Shown here piece after piece: positions 12,900 through 43,482 of a DNA stretch of 64,000 nucleotides. The position numbers and the translations under genes were made by a program. The notes below the pieces were generated by a model. That model was not told the origin of the DNA and ran no database searches. It saw nothing but the letters and a program-made list of their open reading frames with translations. The stretch is from positions 1 to 64,000 of the forward strand of contig WEDG01002025.1 of NCBI GenBank assembly GCA_017591395.1, read 5' to 3'. Every line of letters begins with the position of its first letter. Within the stretch, counting starts at the first letter, position 1. Source of the stretch: Schistocephalus solidus (taxonomy: Eukaryota > Platyhelminthes > Cestoda > Diphyllobothriidea > Diphyllobothriidae).

Positions 12900-14239
12900 G
12901 GTTAAATTTGTGCACGATGCTTGTGCACATTTTTCATCTCAAGAGTTTATTGTCCCTCCATCTTTTCTGTGTTTTCGATTTGGGGTTAAATTTTTAAAAG
13001 TATAGTTGTTCTCCACAATTGTGAAATGCAGTTAACCATGGTAATCAGACTGGAAATTATAAAGATTAAAACAGGACCAGTATGTTACGACCGGTGAGCG
13101 ACCGTAGAACACTGCTTCGTAATCCCGCTCGCAAACCAAAGGACAGCTAATCTATTGAGCGGAGACTTGGGCTAAGCGTTCGGCGTAACTCTTGCAGCTT
13201 GTTCGAACCCGAAGTCCGCCCGGCCTGAAGATAATATATTTGACGATAACGATGACCTATGGGCCAAGAAAAGGATCATCCTGAAGTCGAAGCACTGGTA
13301 AGGTATTCTTTCTTTATCATTAAAGAGAATAGAGTAAAGAAATGATACTAACGCAGTGCACCACCAGTGTTTTTGAGAACCCAACCCAGATTTCACCAAT
13401 GAGGGATTTTAAGACAAAGGATTCACAGGGGAGCAAAAGCTGTCAAAATTAGAGCCCTCTGCCCTTCTCAGATGTCTTTTATGATACCTGCTGAATGAGG
13501 GCGAATTCATCGCTGGATTATGCCATCTTCGACTGATTTCGATCCAGTTCCTGAATGCTATAATAAAATTATTGTTTGTTGCAAAAATGGCGTATGCTTA
13601 TTCCGCCTTCTAAAACCATACTTTCAACAAAGTATAACTCACATCATGAAATCTGGGCCATAAATCTTTGTTTTTGAATTATTACGACTCTTTCGTTTAT
13701 GTCAACTTCGTTGCTGAATCGAATGTTCATTTATAAATCTCCGCCAAAGTCCGCCTGAAATCTCATTTTACGCCTGTTTTCGACCTCCGTCTCGTTTCGT
13801 AAAAAGTCCATCGGAACGATTTGTATACACGCTTTCCTTGGTATATGTCGTTCAAGTAAGCATCGTTGCATTAGGCCCCAGATCGCTGTATGGAACTTCT
13901 GAGTCCATCAGTCTGGTATCTTAATCAGTTCCATCAAAATAAAGTGTTGAGTACCGTTTAATCTTTTTCGTGGATTTTAAGTCTTCAATGACCCTTTCAT
14001 TCATAAACTCTGTAATTAACATAGTTCTGTGAGACGCCCTGGTCTTCTCTCAGTCTTCCTGTACCCTTCCATCCATGACTGCGGTGGTCAGCTATTAGGC
14101 TTCCCGATACTGACACTGCGTCATGGCGCACCGTGGGGATGTGTCTTAAATGTTTTCTGCTGTCAGTAGATATGAAGGATTGAAACTCCGTCGGGTTCGC
14201 AAAGCCGGACGCTGTTTTGGTCGAAGGCGATAAGTTTAT

Positions 14240-17200
14240 ACGTTTGTACTTCGACGCCGGTGTTTGCCAACTCTATTAAATGCCCGTCATCGCCACGTTC
14301 GCTTTTCGGTGGGTTGTCTGCAAAAAGCTCGACGGTTAATAACGTTTTTTAACAGTATTGCCTTTAATTAATCGTAGAAGACCGAAGCAGGATGGAATGA
14401 CCATTTCGAACGATATAAAATATTCAGCGGCCATGCCCTAAACCCCAGCCGGATTTGGACGATGATCAACAGGGCCGTATGGCCTGAGAGTAGAGTTTTG
14501 ATGGACGGCACATCAGAATCTGAATATCTCGTGAAGCAGCATGACTTCACGGGATAGGATAATAGCATCAGGATACTTTCCCGTACCGTTACACCAAACG
14601 CCTCCGGTAATGAGCTGGCTGGGTATTGAGCCGCACCGGTGTTGCGTATCAGTGGGGCCGTGGTTCGGAACAGAATTCCGCTCATTAAAAGCATTCCCAG
14701 CATCAGTTCCCTAACCGCCATGTCGGATGAATCGCGTGTAGGAAGCGCTTCGGATATCGCCAGAACAGGGACATCGTGGATTCTCGCCAAGTGAAACAAA
14801 CCGCACCATCTCATTTTACCGATGGAATTCAGGATTACCATAGCTCAAAATCTAAAATTAATATTTGTAAGACCATTCAAGATGAATGGTGGTCCATCAA
14901 CGAGGGTACATCAGCTTTCAAATCATGGTGGGGATAATTTTTCCGACCAAACGAATATGTTTGACCGACTTATTATTGAATCATAGCGCCATCACGGTCT
15001 GATTGCTTTTCAATATTTATTTACTCATTCATCAACGCACCAGACCAATTTCAAACTCGCGCATAAGTACCTTGCTGTGGTGTTTGCTCAATCTAAAAGA
15101 CGTGCCGGTTGAAATCATGGTGAAATGAATTCGCTTTTGCATTTTAACAACATGCGATAAGTTTCATAATGTTACCGGCAACTGCTGTCTGAAAGGTACC
15201 AAACCATAGGATCATTCAGTCGAGAAGAGACTTACGAGAATGGTCCATTGGAATCGCAGGTCACAACAACGTCGGGATTGTATATCGTATCAACGGATTG
15301 TTGCTGAGTAAATTGATACATGCCGATAGTCACTGAAAATAAATGCGCCTTCAATGGCCCAGGTCCCATTGCTTCCGCTATGCCGTTAGTCGTCGTTTCG
15401 TGATCCCTCGTTCGCGAGATTTCAGCAGGCCACGTATTCGTGCGTTGGGACAATACGGGAGACACCATCGAACACAGAGCGATTGTTGGTCGCCATCCTA
15501 TTTCGATAACCAGAACATGGGGAATGGCGCACCGGACAATGAGCCTAAGGCTCTCCGAAGAACGCCGCCAGCACCTCCCTCCACCTCGAATATTGCCGAC
15601 TCATCCGTGACGCAGGCTCAAGGCAGAAGTGAAACGAAGTCGCGTCGCTGAAGCACCAAAATTTCACTATCGCCAAACAAACCGCGCAAATCCGCTATCC
15701 TGCCACCATGGTCATATGTAGCCTGGAGTGGACGCATCATCGGACTGATGGTCCATTGTCAATTCGTGAAATACTAGATGCGGTCATTCATTTTCATTTC
15801 AGGTTTTGCCATCTCGAAGTCAGCTACAGGAGGCAGTTGCCGAACTACCAGCCAGATGATAGTGACATCAACGAAAATATGAATTAATACGCAGTTACCG
15901 AATCGGTGTAGGTAACTCATCTCAGTTATTGATTTTCAAATGTAATGCCACCTCCGGGTAGGATCCTAACCCACCAGTTCAGGAACAAAACGAACACCTA
16001 TCGTCTCGTCGGGAAGAGATCAGTTCAACCGCCTCGTTTGACTGAATCATATTCTCCATTACCGAAAATGACCAGCTCCAGATGGTCGACGAGCTTCGGA
16101 AGTAAGACCATACCGACTGATTCCATAACTGAATCCCCGGCCAATTCTATCCTGTTATTTTCTGGAAGCACCTGGGACTCAAATCGCCAGAACATTGCAG
16201 ATTTGGTTTTTGCCCAAACTCTTTTTACGTCTCCTTCGCCATCAATGCGTATTCGGTACTGTCAGGACGATTCAAAGTAATCGATATTTCTCCGCCACCA
16301 ATGGCTATTTGAATTGATTCAGATCTTTAGTCCCTCAAATCCGTGGTGGAAAGATCAAGTGGGAGAAATTAAACGCGCGTCAAAGTGCTTTCAAATCGCA
16401 CCGCCGCAAACCAACACCACAAATCGCATTCGGATATCTACACGACATATTAACAAGGAACTTGTCTCCTCAACGGTGATGGGTGCCCTGTGATATCAGG
16501 TAAACTCAAAGTAAGATGGTCATGAGATTACAACCACCTGCTACTTCATCTTTTCACCCACCATCAATCACTTGCGATATCAAAACCAACGACAAACCGA
16601 CAGCATACGCTGATCAACAGCATTAATTCTTTGATATTTTCGGTGTCGGGATTTGTTCTGATTTTGCTGCCCTCCTTCTAGTAATCAGGTTCCGGATCTC
16701 CAATTGCCCTCAGCCCCCTGAGCCAAGGGCCTTCAGTTTGATATCGGTCCGCTCCGTTATCACTGCGTTTCAATTTTCATTCTTCCTCAATGCAATTCGT
16801 CTATGGGGCAGAATAGTACAGTTCGCGGTGGCCATACTAGCCATCTTGCATCGCGCTCGCGCAAATATGCGATGTGATTTCGTCTGTGTAATTTTACGAT
16901 TTGATTTATCCGCGCCTGTTTCTTGACGATGGTTGCCCGACCGAACCAAATCCGCGCACTAGTAGTATCGTTAATTTGCTGTCGTGTGGGTTTCAATTTA
17001 AATTATGACTCATTAGAACAGGGCCTTCTTGTTTTTCAATGACGACCGTCATCCGGCGTGTGCCCTGAACGATTCGCCCAGGCCATGGGCCATCAACTCT
17101 ATTCTCGAACGGCGGGACGACTATAAACACCTGGTTGATGAGATATGTTGGGAACAGTGTCTCCTCCGTTTCTTGAGCAAACGACATGTTGACGTCCGCG

Positions 17201-18530
17201 GTGACGACGTCAACGTCGCACCTGCGTGGTGGTGGTGCCGGAATTGCGTGATGGATTACGTTTTAGATAACATGCACGGCAATCATCCATCTTTCTCTCT
17301 CATACCTGGAATATGACGAGGATTAAGAGACGATGCGAGAACAGTTTCGTCCGATAGTTCCAGGCTAAGATGACCCGATACCACGTGCCTACTGCGACCA
17401 TCCACTCCACCCTTCCGCCGATCTTCGGAACATATCCTGCTTCAAAATGTAATATCGTTCTGAATGACATAGCAATACCGGTACTGATGATGGATAATGC
17501 CCGCTTCGCCGGAAAGAGTTATCTTTCGTCACGGTTGATCGATCAGGGGATGTGAACGGTAAGGAATCAGGCTGACGATCGGAACCTAAGTTCCGGTTTC
17601 CCATCGAGTTTTGCACTCCGTCACCATTGCGTGGAATTGCCGCGACGATGGAATATTATTGGTGGTAATGGACGAGACGAAACGCTAAGGATTCTCATAA
17701 AGCCCTGGCGCAAATCGGTATGATCGACTTCGACGACCTTCAAAGTGCAAACCGACGATAAATACGATCGGTTGGGTATCGACGGCACAAAGAATGAAAC
17801 TGAATATCGGCGATAATTTGATGATGCTTCGCGTTGCAGGGTTCTCTCTTGAGTGCGATTCGGTGACAGTTATTATTAAACCCGTGGGCGTGGTGCGCAT
17901 ATCTCGTTCAGGACCGTTCAATTCGATAATCCTGGGCACTGCAGAACCGGTCAACGAAGCGTCGTAGAGACGCTGACCGAATTTTCACAGTTACCCTGAT
18001 TTGCCGATCTCCGTGCGATGGAATCTAAGTGACCGACCATACCACCAATGCGTTAAGTGAGGCTGCGATCCACAAAGGAACTCAGGTGAAACTCTCTCAT
18101 TACCTTCGGTGGCTTCGACAAGTTGGCTTCAAAATATGGTTGCTCCAGTCTTAATAAAGTAGTGGACTTTGCTTAAGCTAAGGATTAAAAGATTACCATA
18201 TAGCCACGCTTTTCTAACTTTTCTTCGTCGATCCTCTCTACATCTATCATCACATCTAAAAGCGGATCAGCTTTGTACGAGTCGTTAGCGCCGTACTTGT
18301 CGCCTCACCCGTAATTATAATCTGCTCCACTCACTTTTCCATAACAGTTCACGAAGCCTTGACTGCTTATCTTCGGATAAAGACAAAAAATGAAAACCGG
18401 AATCGTCGTTGATGTCCACCAGGAAATTGTTAAATCGTTTCTTGCATTGTGGACACGTTACCGGATGCCCTGGAGGTGAGCGGAAGACACCAGGATATTT
18501 GGCTTTATCCATTAGGTGTTTTCATCGTTA
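14240..18530 (-). other. Unidentified block with coding-like fragments
   Basis: This block differs from its AT-rich neighbours: it is more GC-balanced and rich in CG and GATC-like words. On the minus strand it holds several medium open stretches with ordinary-looking amino-acid composition: 14841-14368 (157 aa), 15468-15232 (78 aa), a stretch around 16320-16050 in two frames, 17954-17685 (89 aa) and 18512-18315 (65 aa, with a CPQC pair). The plus strand also has open stretches (15945-16280, 17029-17316), so the coding strand is not settled. I could not match any of these to a family. It may be a decayed virus-like or transposon insertion. I found no terminal repeats. Confidence 0.3.
18315..18512 (-). 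CDS. Hypothetical short ORF with CxxC zinc-like pair
   Basis: This 65-residue reading frame contains VTCPQCKKRFNNF near residue 20, a CxxC followed by a basic KKRF. That is reminiscent of half a zinc ribbon or the start of a zinc finger. No second Cys/His pair follows within the ORF, so the metal site would be incomplete. The C-terminal half is acidic then basic (SLSEDKQSRLRELLWKSEW) and could form a helix. It lies at the edge of the unidentified block and may be a fragment of a larger decayed gene. A chance ORF is quite possible. Confidence 0.25.
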   Translation of the reverse strand: MDKAKYPGVFRSPPGHPVTCPQCKKRFNNFLVDINDDSGFHFLSLSEDKQSRLRELLWKSEWSRL

Positions 18531-18829
18531 CCCAGCTCAGCCGCAACGCAGACCCTTTTGACTTGAGTACTGTAGATCCCTTGTGATGGTCGCCAAGAGA
18601 TCTAAGTGGATCTCCTTTCCATGTCAGCTAGTCCTTCTCTGGTCCAATTCTCTCGTGTACTGAGCATTGTCCTGATAGAGTATAACAATTTGTTGGTGAT
18701 CTTGCGGTCGATGGTTTACAGTAGATTCCCCATCTCATGAAATGTCAGTGAAGATCTGAAATGTGTTTTTGATTCGAGCAAATGAATCACGTGGGGTTTT
18801 CGTAGTAATAATCCGTGCAGCCTTATCTG

Positions 18830-21800
18830 CCACGCCAGGATGCCGACTTTTTGAACGTTTCTTTCTTACTGCCTGCAAAAATCATACTCTGTAAAAACGA
18901 TTATTGATGTTGTATGCATTTTTCTCATGGATTGTTGATGCCCTTTATTCACTCCAAATATAGTATCTAGAAAACATACACAAATGTATTCTTTCTAGTT
19001 CTCCTACTTCAAAAGTTAGGGTATATTTCGATTTTATACAAAGTTTTTCCAAATTGCTGAATAATTGTGAATAATACGCGTCGGACTCTGATTCAAGGTT
19101 TTCTAAACTAAATTCCGTTTATGTAAAGTCACATATTTCTCAACGCTATGAGTGAAAGTCACATAGATCTCATGAACTTTTCCCATGGACTGAGATCACG
19201 TTGTACACTTGATAGGCAACATTAATGCATTGACCAATATGACGTATTATGAATGAACGATTAATGGATCTTATAATTAGAAACTTCGTCACACCGAAAG
19301 ATACGCATCTTCAAGGATAACGTTTTAGGAAAGTGTAATTGGCTACCAAAGGAGCACGAGAAAGGTGTTTGTGCGGTGTTTTCTATTAAATGTGTGTAGT
19401 GTATAAAGGCCATTTAAAGTCGTGAAGAAAAATTCATACCACTTAAGCCGCCATTTTACGGAGTATGCTTTTTGCAGGCAGTCAGAAAGAAACTCATTCA
19501 AAAGCTGACATACTGACGTGGCTGAAATATATTGAGGTTAGACTCACACGATAATTAATATGCTAACCCTACTTAGCAGTAAGTAGTTCGAATCGAAATA
19601 TATATTTCCGAATTTCGCTGACATTTTCATGAGATAGGAGATCAGTGTACATCAAATCCTTAAGTCTACTAAGAAGTAACTAACGACGAATTTTCGACAA
19701 TGGGTTTAGGACAGCAGGCAAAACTAGGAACACACGAAAGCTGAAATGAAAGCTATTTGGAGTGCCTGTGCAAAACATTTCTCCCGGAGCCTTTATACGT
19801 CAGTGATTTTTCTGGATACCAACCCATTCATTTTAAGTGACCGTTTTACCAGGAACCGCATTGGAACAACGATAATCGACCTACTTAGTAAAATGAAGTT
19901 ATACACAATGGCCGCTACCATCATTAAAAATAGGCAGAACAAAATTCGATGTTTGTTTTATGGCTGTACTAGGAGTAGAATAACAGGAAACATTCAAGTT
20001 GGAAGACGGAAACCTTCCAAACTGTTGACAAGCTACTTTTTCCGATGAAAGATGTCCAAAAATGCAAAATTCTTTCATTACCACGTGTTTAAGACAACTG
20101 CGTGCATATGTAAGCCTAGTCCGCAAAGTCTGCTATAATTTTCACTAACACCAACCAGTGCAATAGTTTTTCCATCTTACGAAATTTGCCCAGTGAACGG
20201 ATTTTTTGCTGCCAAAACTAACCGATAAGAGATGCTGAGAACGACATTTTCGCAGAGGTTTCCAGTTAAAGTTGGCACAGGCGGTATGACTTCACCGTTG
20301 TCCCAAGAGCACAGACTCTGTCACTGTAGGATGCGGGCTTTTGAGGGAGCTTCTTACTGACCACTCGCAAATAGTAGACTCTGTAAAAAATAGCTAATTA
20401 AGAAGTATGCAATTTTGTGATTGATTTTCGATTCTCTTATTAATTCAAATATATTTTACAGAAAACACGCACAAAATATTATTTCTTGTACTCGTTTGCT
20501 TGCAAATTACGTAATCTTAACATTATGTATTTAAAGAAAGGTATATTTTGGTTTTAAAACAGTTTCTTCAATAGCCGGCATCATACCGGAGACTGAAATC
20601 GCTTAGGAGTGGGCTGCATGATAATCAATACGACGCCCTTTTTACGTGATTTCTTTTGAATCGAAACCAAATTTCAAAAATTCGGTTGACATTTCATGAG
20701 ATAGGGAATATAGTGAACAAACCAGAAAAGCAATCTTGGTGTTTTTCACCTTCTATTAGGCTGTAGGAATCTGAACCTCTTTCACCTAGATTCCTAATTA
20801 CCCTCATTAATAAGGAAGTAGATGCTGACATCTGGCGTATTGGCTGAAATAATCTCGCGAGGTTAGACTACCCGGTAGGTAATATGCTAACCCTTAGAGA
20901 AAGAAATTCGAATCGAAAATACATTCCGAATTTCGGTTGATATTTCACGATATAGGGAATCTACTGTAGTCGCGTACAGATTGCGGATTTCTCGTCATTC
21001 GATAAATCAAAATCCTGGTTCTGACAGTTGGTGCGTAGGCTATAGTCCATGGATGGAGTTACATGCACAACATCATCTAGAAAAGCTAAACAACAAACAT
21101 TACAAGAACTTGGTGAACATGACATCTCTCCGATATTTCTTTGAACTTGATACTTCCTTTCACGCCGTCCCGGTCACAGCTTCATCTTTGGTCCCAAAAT
21201 ATCGCACTCAGCACGGCGTACACCACGCAACCGTCGCTGAACAGAGAAACCCAAAACATATAATTGTATATAGCGTGTGTGTCTTCATAGTCAGCAATTC
21301 TCCAAACAAGAGTAACAGCAGGCGGGGTTCAAAGTTATTCGGGAATTTAAAAAAAATATATTTCAAAGTTGAAGGTTACCATTTGTAAAGTGTAATGTTT
21401 GAAGAAGACCTCATCTGCAACAATATTTCCATTCATTTTTTCTATAAACTATCTTTTTATTTATCAGGAAATCGAAAATCTACGGTAAAAGACATACAAC
21501 TTAAGTAGTCGGGTCTTGCTCAAAATATCCGGGGATTATGCTGTATGATAATTTATATTACACTTACCGAAAAAAAGGGCTGCTTTAATATTGATTCTTC
21601 TTTGATTTTTCAAGGCACTTATAAATGTAAGAAGGTTTTATAGAAAGCATACCTAAAAAGTATACTGTATGTATTTTACCGAAACTTAGATTTTCTTAAA
21701 ATTGTTTACCTTATAAAATGCAATCTCTCAGTTTACATAATTACTTGGGATTTGAACAACTTAAGACATTTGGAAGAAGACATATTGTTTGTGAAGTAAG

Positions 21801-22100
21801 GGCAACAAAGGATATTTTTGTGAATATCTTACATAAATTACGTCTGGAGTTATAAGGGCATCGAAAATCAATTAAAAAAACTTCATACTACGTAAGTAGT
21901 CATTTTAAACGACTTTGGTTTGTGCAAAAGGCCGAAAAGAAGCCCATTAAATAGCCGGCATCCTGGCGTGACTGAAGTATTTTGGAATTACGTTGCGCCC
22001 CTATTCCCTATACCTCCTCACCCGAGTAATCCTTTTTAATCGAGATCATAATTCAGAATTTTGATGGGATAAATCACCTAATATGGGTCAGTCCTCATCA
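18830..22100. repeat. Array of diverged AT-rich repeats (R2)
   Basis: Two segments, about 18840-19075 and 20340-20575, align loosely. Both carry TACTGxCxxCTCGCAAA-like words, ACTCTGTAAAAA, TTATTxACTCxAAATATA, AGAAAACAxxCACAAA and a TATATTTxGxTTTTA block. A second module (about 19440-19650, 20560-20720, 20800-20965, 21880-22080) shares a dyad-like GGTTAGACT...ATGCTAACCCT stretch, ATTCGAATCGAAA and TTTCATGAGATAGGGAAT. Copies are diverged and differently truncated. A related piece recurs near 26160-26400. No protein is encoded. Confidence 0.6.
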
Positions 22101-22440
22101 TCGTGTTTAGGATCGGGATTAATTTATCGACCGCAACGCTAACTGTCCCACGTAGCACCTTGATAAGATAAATCGAGCGCACACGAGAATAAGAACCCCC
22201 GCTTAACTTCGGGCGATAAGTTTAGAGGTTAGGGTTAAGTTTATCTTTATGTTTAGCGTCAAAAATGAGGCTGCGTACCCTTGTACGAATTCAATACAAG
22301 TCTACCTGTATTACTGGGGAGTTCGTATTCCCGTGCCTTATTTATAAATTTAATGCATACTGAACTGGTTGATGAATGCTAACCGTCCGGTTACGGGACT
22401 CACTCATCCCGTTCTGCCTTGGGGCTCACTCTTGATCCCC

Positions 22441-22545
22441 GCTAGCAGTCGCGCAGTAGATTAGATCATTGGATCATTAGATCATTGATCATTAGATCAT
22501 TGGAGATCATCGGTTCGAGCCTCTGATGGTGCACCATTTGGGGTC
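22441..22545 (+). repeat. tRNA-like unit interrupted by a GATCATT tandem repeat
   Basis: The sequence GCTAGCAGTCGCGCAGTAG resembles a tRNA A-box region, and GGTTCGAGCCTC at about 22510-22521 is a good B-box. Between them lie five or so copies of (T)GATCATTA (22463-22508) instead of an anticodon arm and variable loop. It therefore cannot be a functional tRNA. It looks like a SINE head or tRNA pseudogene. Confidence 0.5.
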
Positions 22546-23625
22546 GCGCATAACTGTCTGCTTACGTCTAATGAGCCAGAAGTGGCCATTTCAGTCTCCC
22601 TCGTCTTACTTGGCAATTTTCAGGAACCGAAATGATTATCTTATTTGGTTATCTAACGCGATCGAGATTGCCGTATGCGAGCTGTCTCAGGCAATCGGTG
22701 CGTTTAGATAGGTGCCCATGCAATTTTTCGATTTTCGTGCCTGTGTTCCTGAAATAGTTTAGCTTGCGCATGTACCTCAAATAACTCTGGATTGAATTAA
22801 AGTTGTCTGTTGTGGTCCGATCCAACCCACCGCCTTTACGTTTCGTCTCTATTGTATGTGCGGTCTCGCTTGAATAAATGAAGTCATCACCGCTCCGCGA
22901 GCGAAATTTACGCCACCTGTTCTTTCTTTTGTCGCACTCTTCGTTAGAATAGCCCAACAACGCTTTTCAGCTCACGCTAAGTATGGTAACTTACAATGGT
23001 TTCTAATAGCCTATACCTGTCTTTGCATCCTGCTCCCGTCGGATTTACAGTTCTGCACTTCCTTGCTGGTTGATGACTTGTTCGTTTACTGTTCTATCTT
23101 CTGGTTTCTTGCCATATCGGGAGAGTGAATGGTGTATCTGACCTTGCCGTACGGATACTGAATATGTGTACACTGTTTTCCTCCACCTAGGCCAGTCGTC
23201 TACGCCCCTGGTCCATGAATCAAAGCAAGGAATGGGGCAATTACTACCAACTCCTCGGACACATGATTTTACAGACCAATTTCGATCAGTACCGCAGTCC
23301 TGGTGAGTTCCGCTGACTCGCAGAGATTCTTCAATTCCAATTAGTTAGTTGACAGTATGCCGCCTACCTACCATGAAAACATGAACGTGGGTGGTTTTCA
23401 AACTTCCTGCATCCTAAGCATGCTACTTGTTTTCTGATGGGCTTACCTTGTCGGTAGAGAGTGGTTCTATGTTACTTTGGTGGTTCTTCTGACGAATTCA
23501 AGGGATAACGGCAGCGCTAGCCACATCCTAATCACGAGTGATCGCGCACCCGAAGTTTGCACCACTGCTGTTCAACCGCCGACTAACAAGCTACCCATGA
23601 TTCCCAGTTTTGTTAGGTACTGCAG
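22546..23625. other. No supported gene; scrap of repeat R1
   Basis: The ORFs at 22526-22711 and 22649-22960 overlap on opposite strands and have no motifs. A short piece at about 23175-23225 (CCACCTAGG, ACGCCCCTGGTCCATG) repeats words found at 12150 and 12240, so it is probably an R1 fragment. Confidence 0.45.
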
Positions 23626-23707
23626 GAGACTTTGATGCGACAAATTATCAAGGACCGTTTGAAAACCGAGAAAGAAAATGTGCACCTCGGGTTCAACTGG
23701 AGGGAGG
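23626..23707 (+). CDS. Candidate upstream exon of the conserved large gene
   Basis: A TACTGCAG acceptor is followed by an open stretch reading GDFDATNYQGPFENRER, then KCAPRVQLE, in the frame with codons starting at 23628. The composition is typical of a conserved coding exon. The downstream donor is unclear: GGTAAAA at 23708 gives a phase that does not fit the next exon, while GTTCAA at 23691 fits but is a weak site. It lies 380 nt before the first well-supported exon and on the same strand. I cannot assign a domain. Confidence 0.4.
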
Positions 23708-24083
23708 GTAAAAAGTGGCCAGCACATGCTCTGCCATGGGGGTTTTTGAGTGGGGTTTTTTGTCGCCAGGATAGCGTCAGATCATTCTTTATGACTACTT
23801 CACATAGTATGCCTATTAAACCTTTGCCCGATTAACGCCTTAATATATAACCTAGTTTCCACTCGCCTGTCGGCGGCAAGTGAACTCTTAAAAATAATTG
23901 ACCTGGAATTTGGAATTTCGTGGGATGTTTTCGGTAGAGGCTTGTGTGGAATCTCGTACTGGCCAGCAGACTCCGATTCTTTCAATCCCTCTAAGTCCCT
24001 CCTTATGAGTTCTTAAGAAAATCAGATAATTCTTGTTTTTCAAGCTTTATTAGCCTGACTTTTTGATTTTTTCTCGAACCCAG

Positions 24084-42220
<18,137 letters not shown>

Positions 42221-42298
42221 TAATGACTCGAGTTTCTCCCCACCGCCCGCCCGCTCAAAAAACAACAATGTTCGCAGTCGCCACTTCGCACCCTGTGT

Positions 42299-42320
42299 AC
42301 ACACACGCACACACACACAC
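42299..42320 (+). repeat. Short (CA)n tract
   Basis: About eleven CA units lie in the probable 3' untranslated region. Confidence 0.9.
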
Positions 42321-42551
42321 CAATTTGTCCCTTCTACCGAGACATTTTAGTTACAGTTGCCCCAAGCATCATGAAACACTCCCTCCCCCCATCTGTCGCC
42401 GCTACGTTTCTCATTCTTTCATGCTGCCTTTAATGTCCCCTCGCCCGTCCTCCTGCAATGTCAGAACTTATTCTTTCCTTGAGTATTTGTATTCTAAAAT
42501 GACCCCAGACGACGTCTTGACCATTTGATCATATCAGATCATGCTGAGTAG

Positions 42552-42557
42552 AATAAA
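42552..42557 (+). promoter_or_regulatory. Candidate polyadenylation signal
   Basis: AATAAA occurs about 330 nt after the stop of the conserved gene. It is the first canonical hexamer I see downstream on this strand. Confidence 0.4.
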
Positions 42558-42909
42558 GAACTACAAACAGAAGTACCGTGTCTCCTCTTCTGCGATGCGT
42601 CGAACCGAAAACGAGGTCAGCCTTCTGTTGCTGGTACGGGCTCACTGGTCTCGGCTGGGTGGCCAGGTGGCCCCTGCAACGGGCTGTGCTAGACTAAAAC
42701 GGGTTCAAAATGGCTTAAAGGAAGCACAAGGTCTGAGCGACCTCATGTCGACTGTTGTGCAGGCACCTTGGATAGGCCTTAGACGTAGGTCTTTAATTCG
42801 AATTATCCAATGCACACAATTTAATTATTAGTTGTTTGCCAGGCTTGAACAAACAGCTGGTGCATGGGAAGAGGGCAGAGGGAGTAAGCCTGACACCAGG
42901 AAATCCATT

Positions 42910-43345
42910 ATCGTGGCGCATCGACGCATTCCTTACTTTAAACAATCGGACGCGCTGGTCAAATCTATCTCATCGGTTGGAAGGTTGCTAAATGTGAAAA
43001 TAACTCGATCCTTCTAATGGCTGAGTGTCAGGTTGCAGTGACGCCTTCTTAAATTGACTCTTGTGGCAATCTCACTAATGTGGGGCCCGAATCACCCTGG
43101 TATATGTTGTGCGAACCAGATCGTGCGTAGCACGCGTAGATGGGGTGTTTGTTTTTTCAGCCTCTGCGTCACCGTCCAATTCTGGTCATCTTTACAGTGT
43201 GCCAAAGGAGTGTAAGGGGAATGTACCTGATAAGATCACGGTTTCCTAAAAACCGTGGCTTGGATGGCTGCCAATCTGACAATTAGACCAAACCACGCTG
43301 TCGGTCCAGTGTATGTGCTGTGTGTGTCGAGTGGCTGACCAGTGG
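42910..43345 (+). repeat. Dispersed repeat R1, two partial copies
   Basis: 42915-43120 and 43225-43345 each repeat the R1 order of landmarks in plus orientation: TAAACAATCxGACGCGCT, TTGGAAGGTTGC and TTCTTAAATTGxCTC in the first; AAACCGTGGCTTGGATGGCTGCCAA and GAGTGGCTGACCAGTGGACTG in the second. Confidence 0.7.
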
Positions 43346-43482
43346 ACTGTAAGTCAGACGGTGATAGCTCCTCCATATTCCATGATTTGTTGAATCCTGG
43401 TGCGTGCGTTATGGGGGCCAGGTCGTGCTGTGGCGCGCGAAGACGGGTATGCCAACCCGTCAGCCAATGTGCCCACTCCCAC

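Noticed and set aside
14368..14841. 157-residue minus-strand ORF as a membrane protein gene
   Set aside because: Hydrophobic stretches exist, but the plus strand is also nearly open and no family could be named, so it is only reported within the unidentified block.
20981..21388. 135-residue ORF within repeat R2
   Set aside because: No motif, lies in a repeat array and has an unremarkable composition; chance length is plausible in this region.
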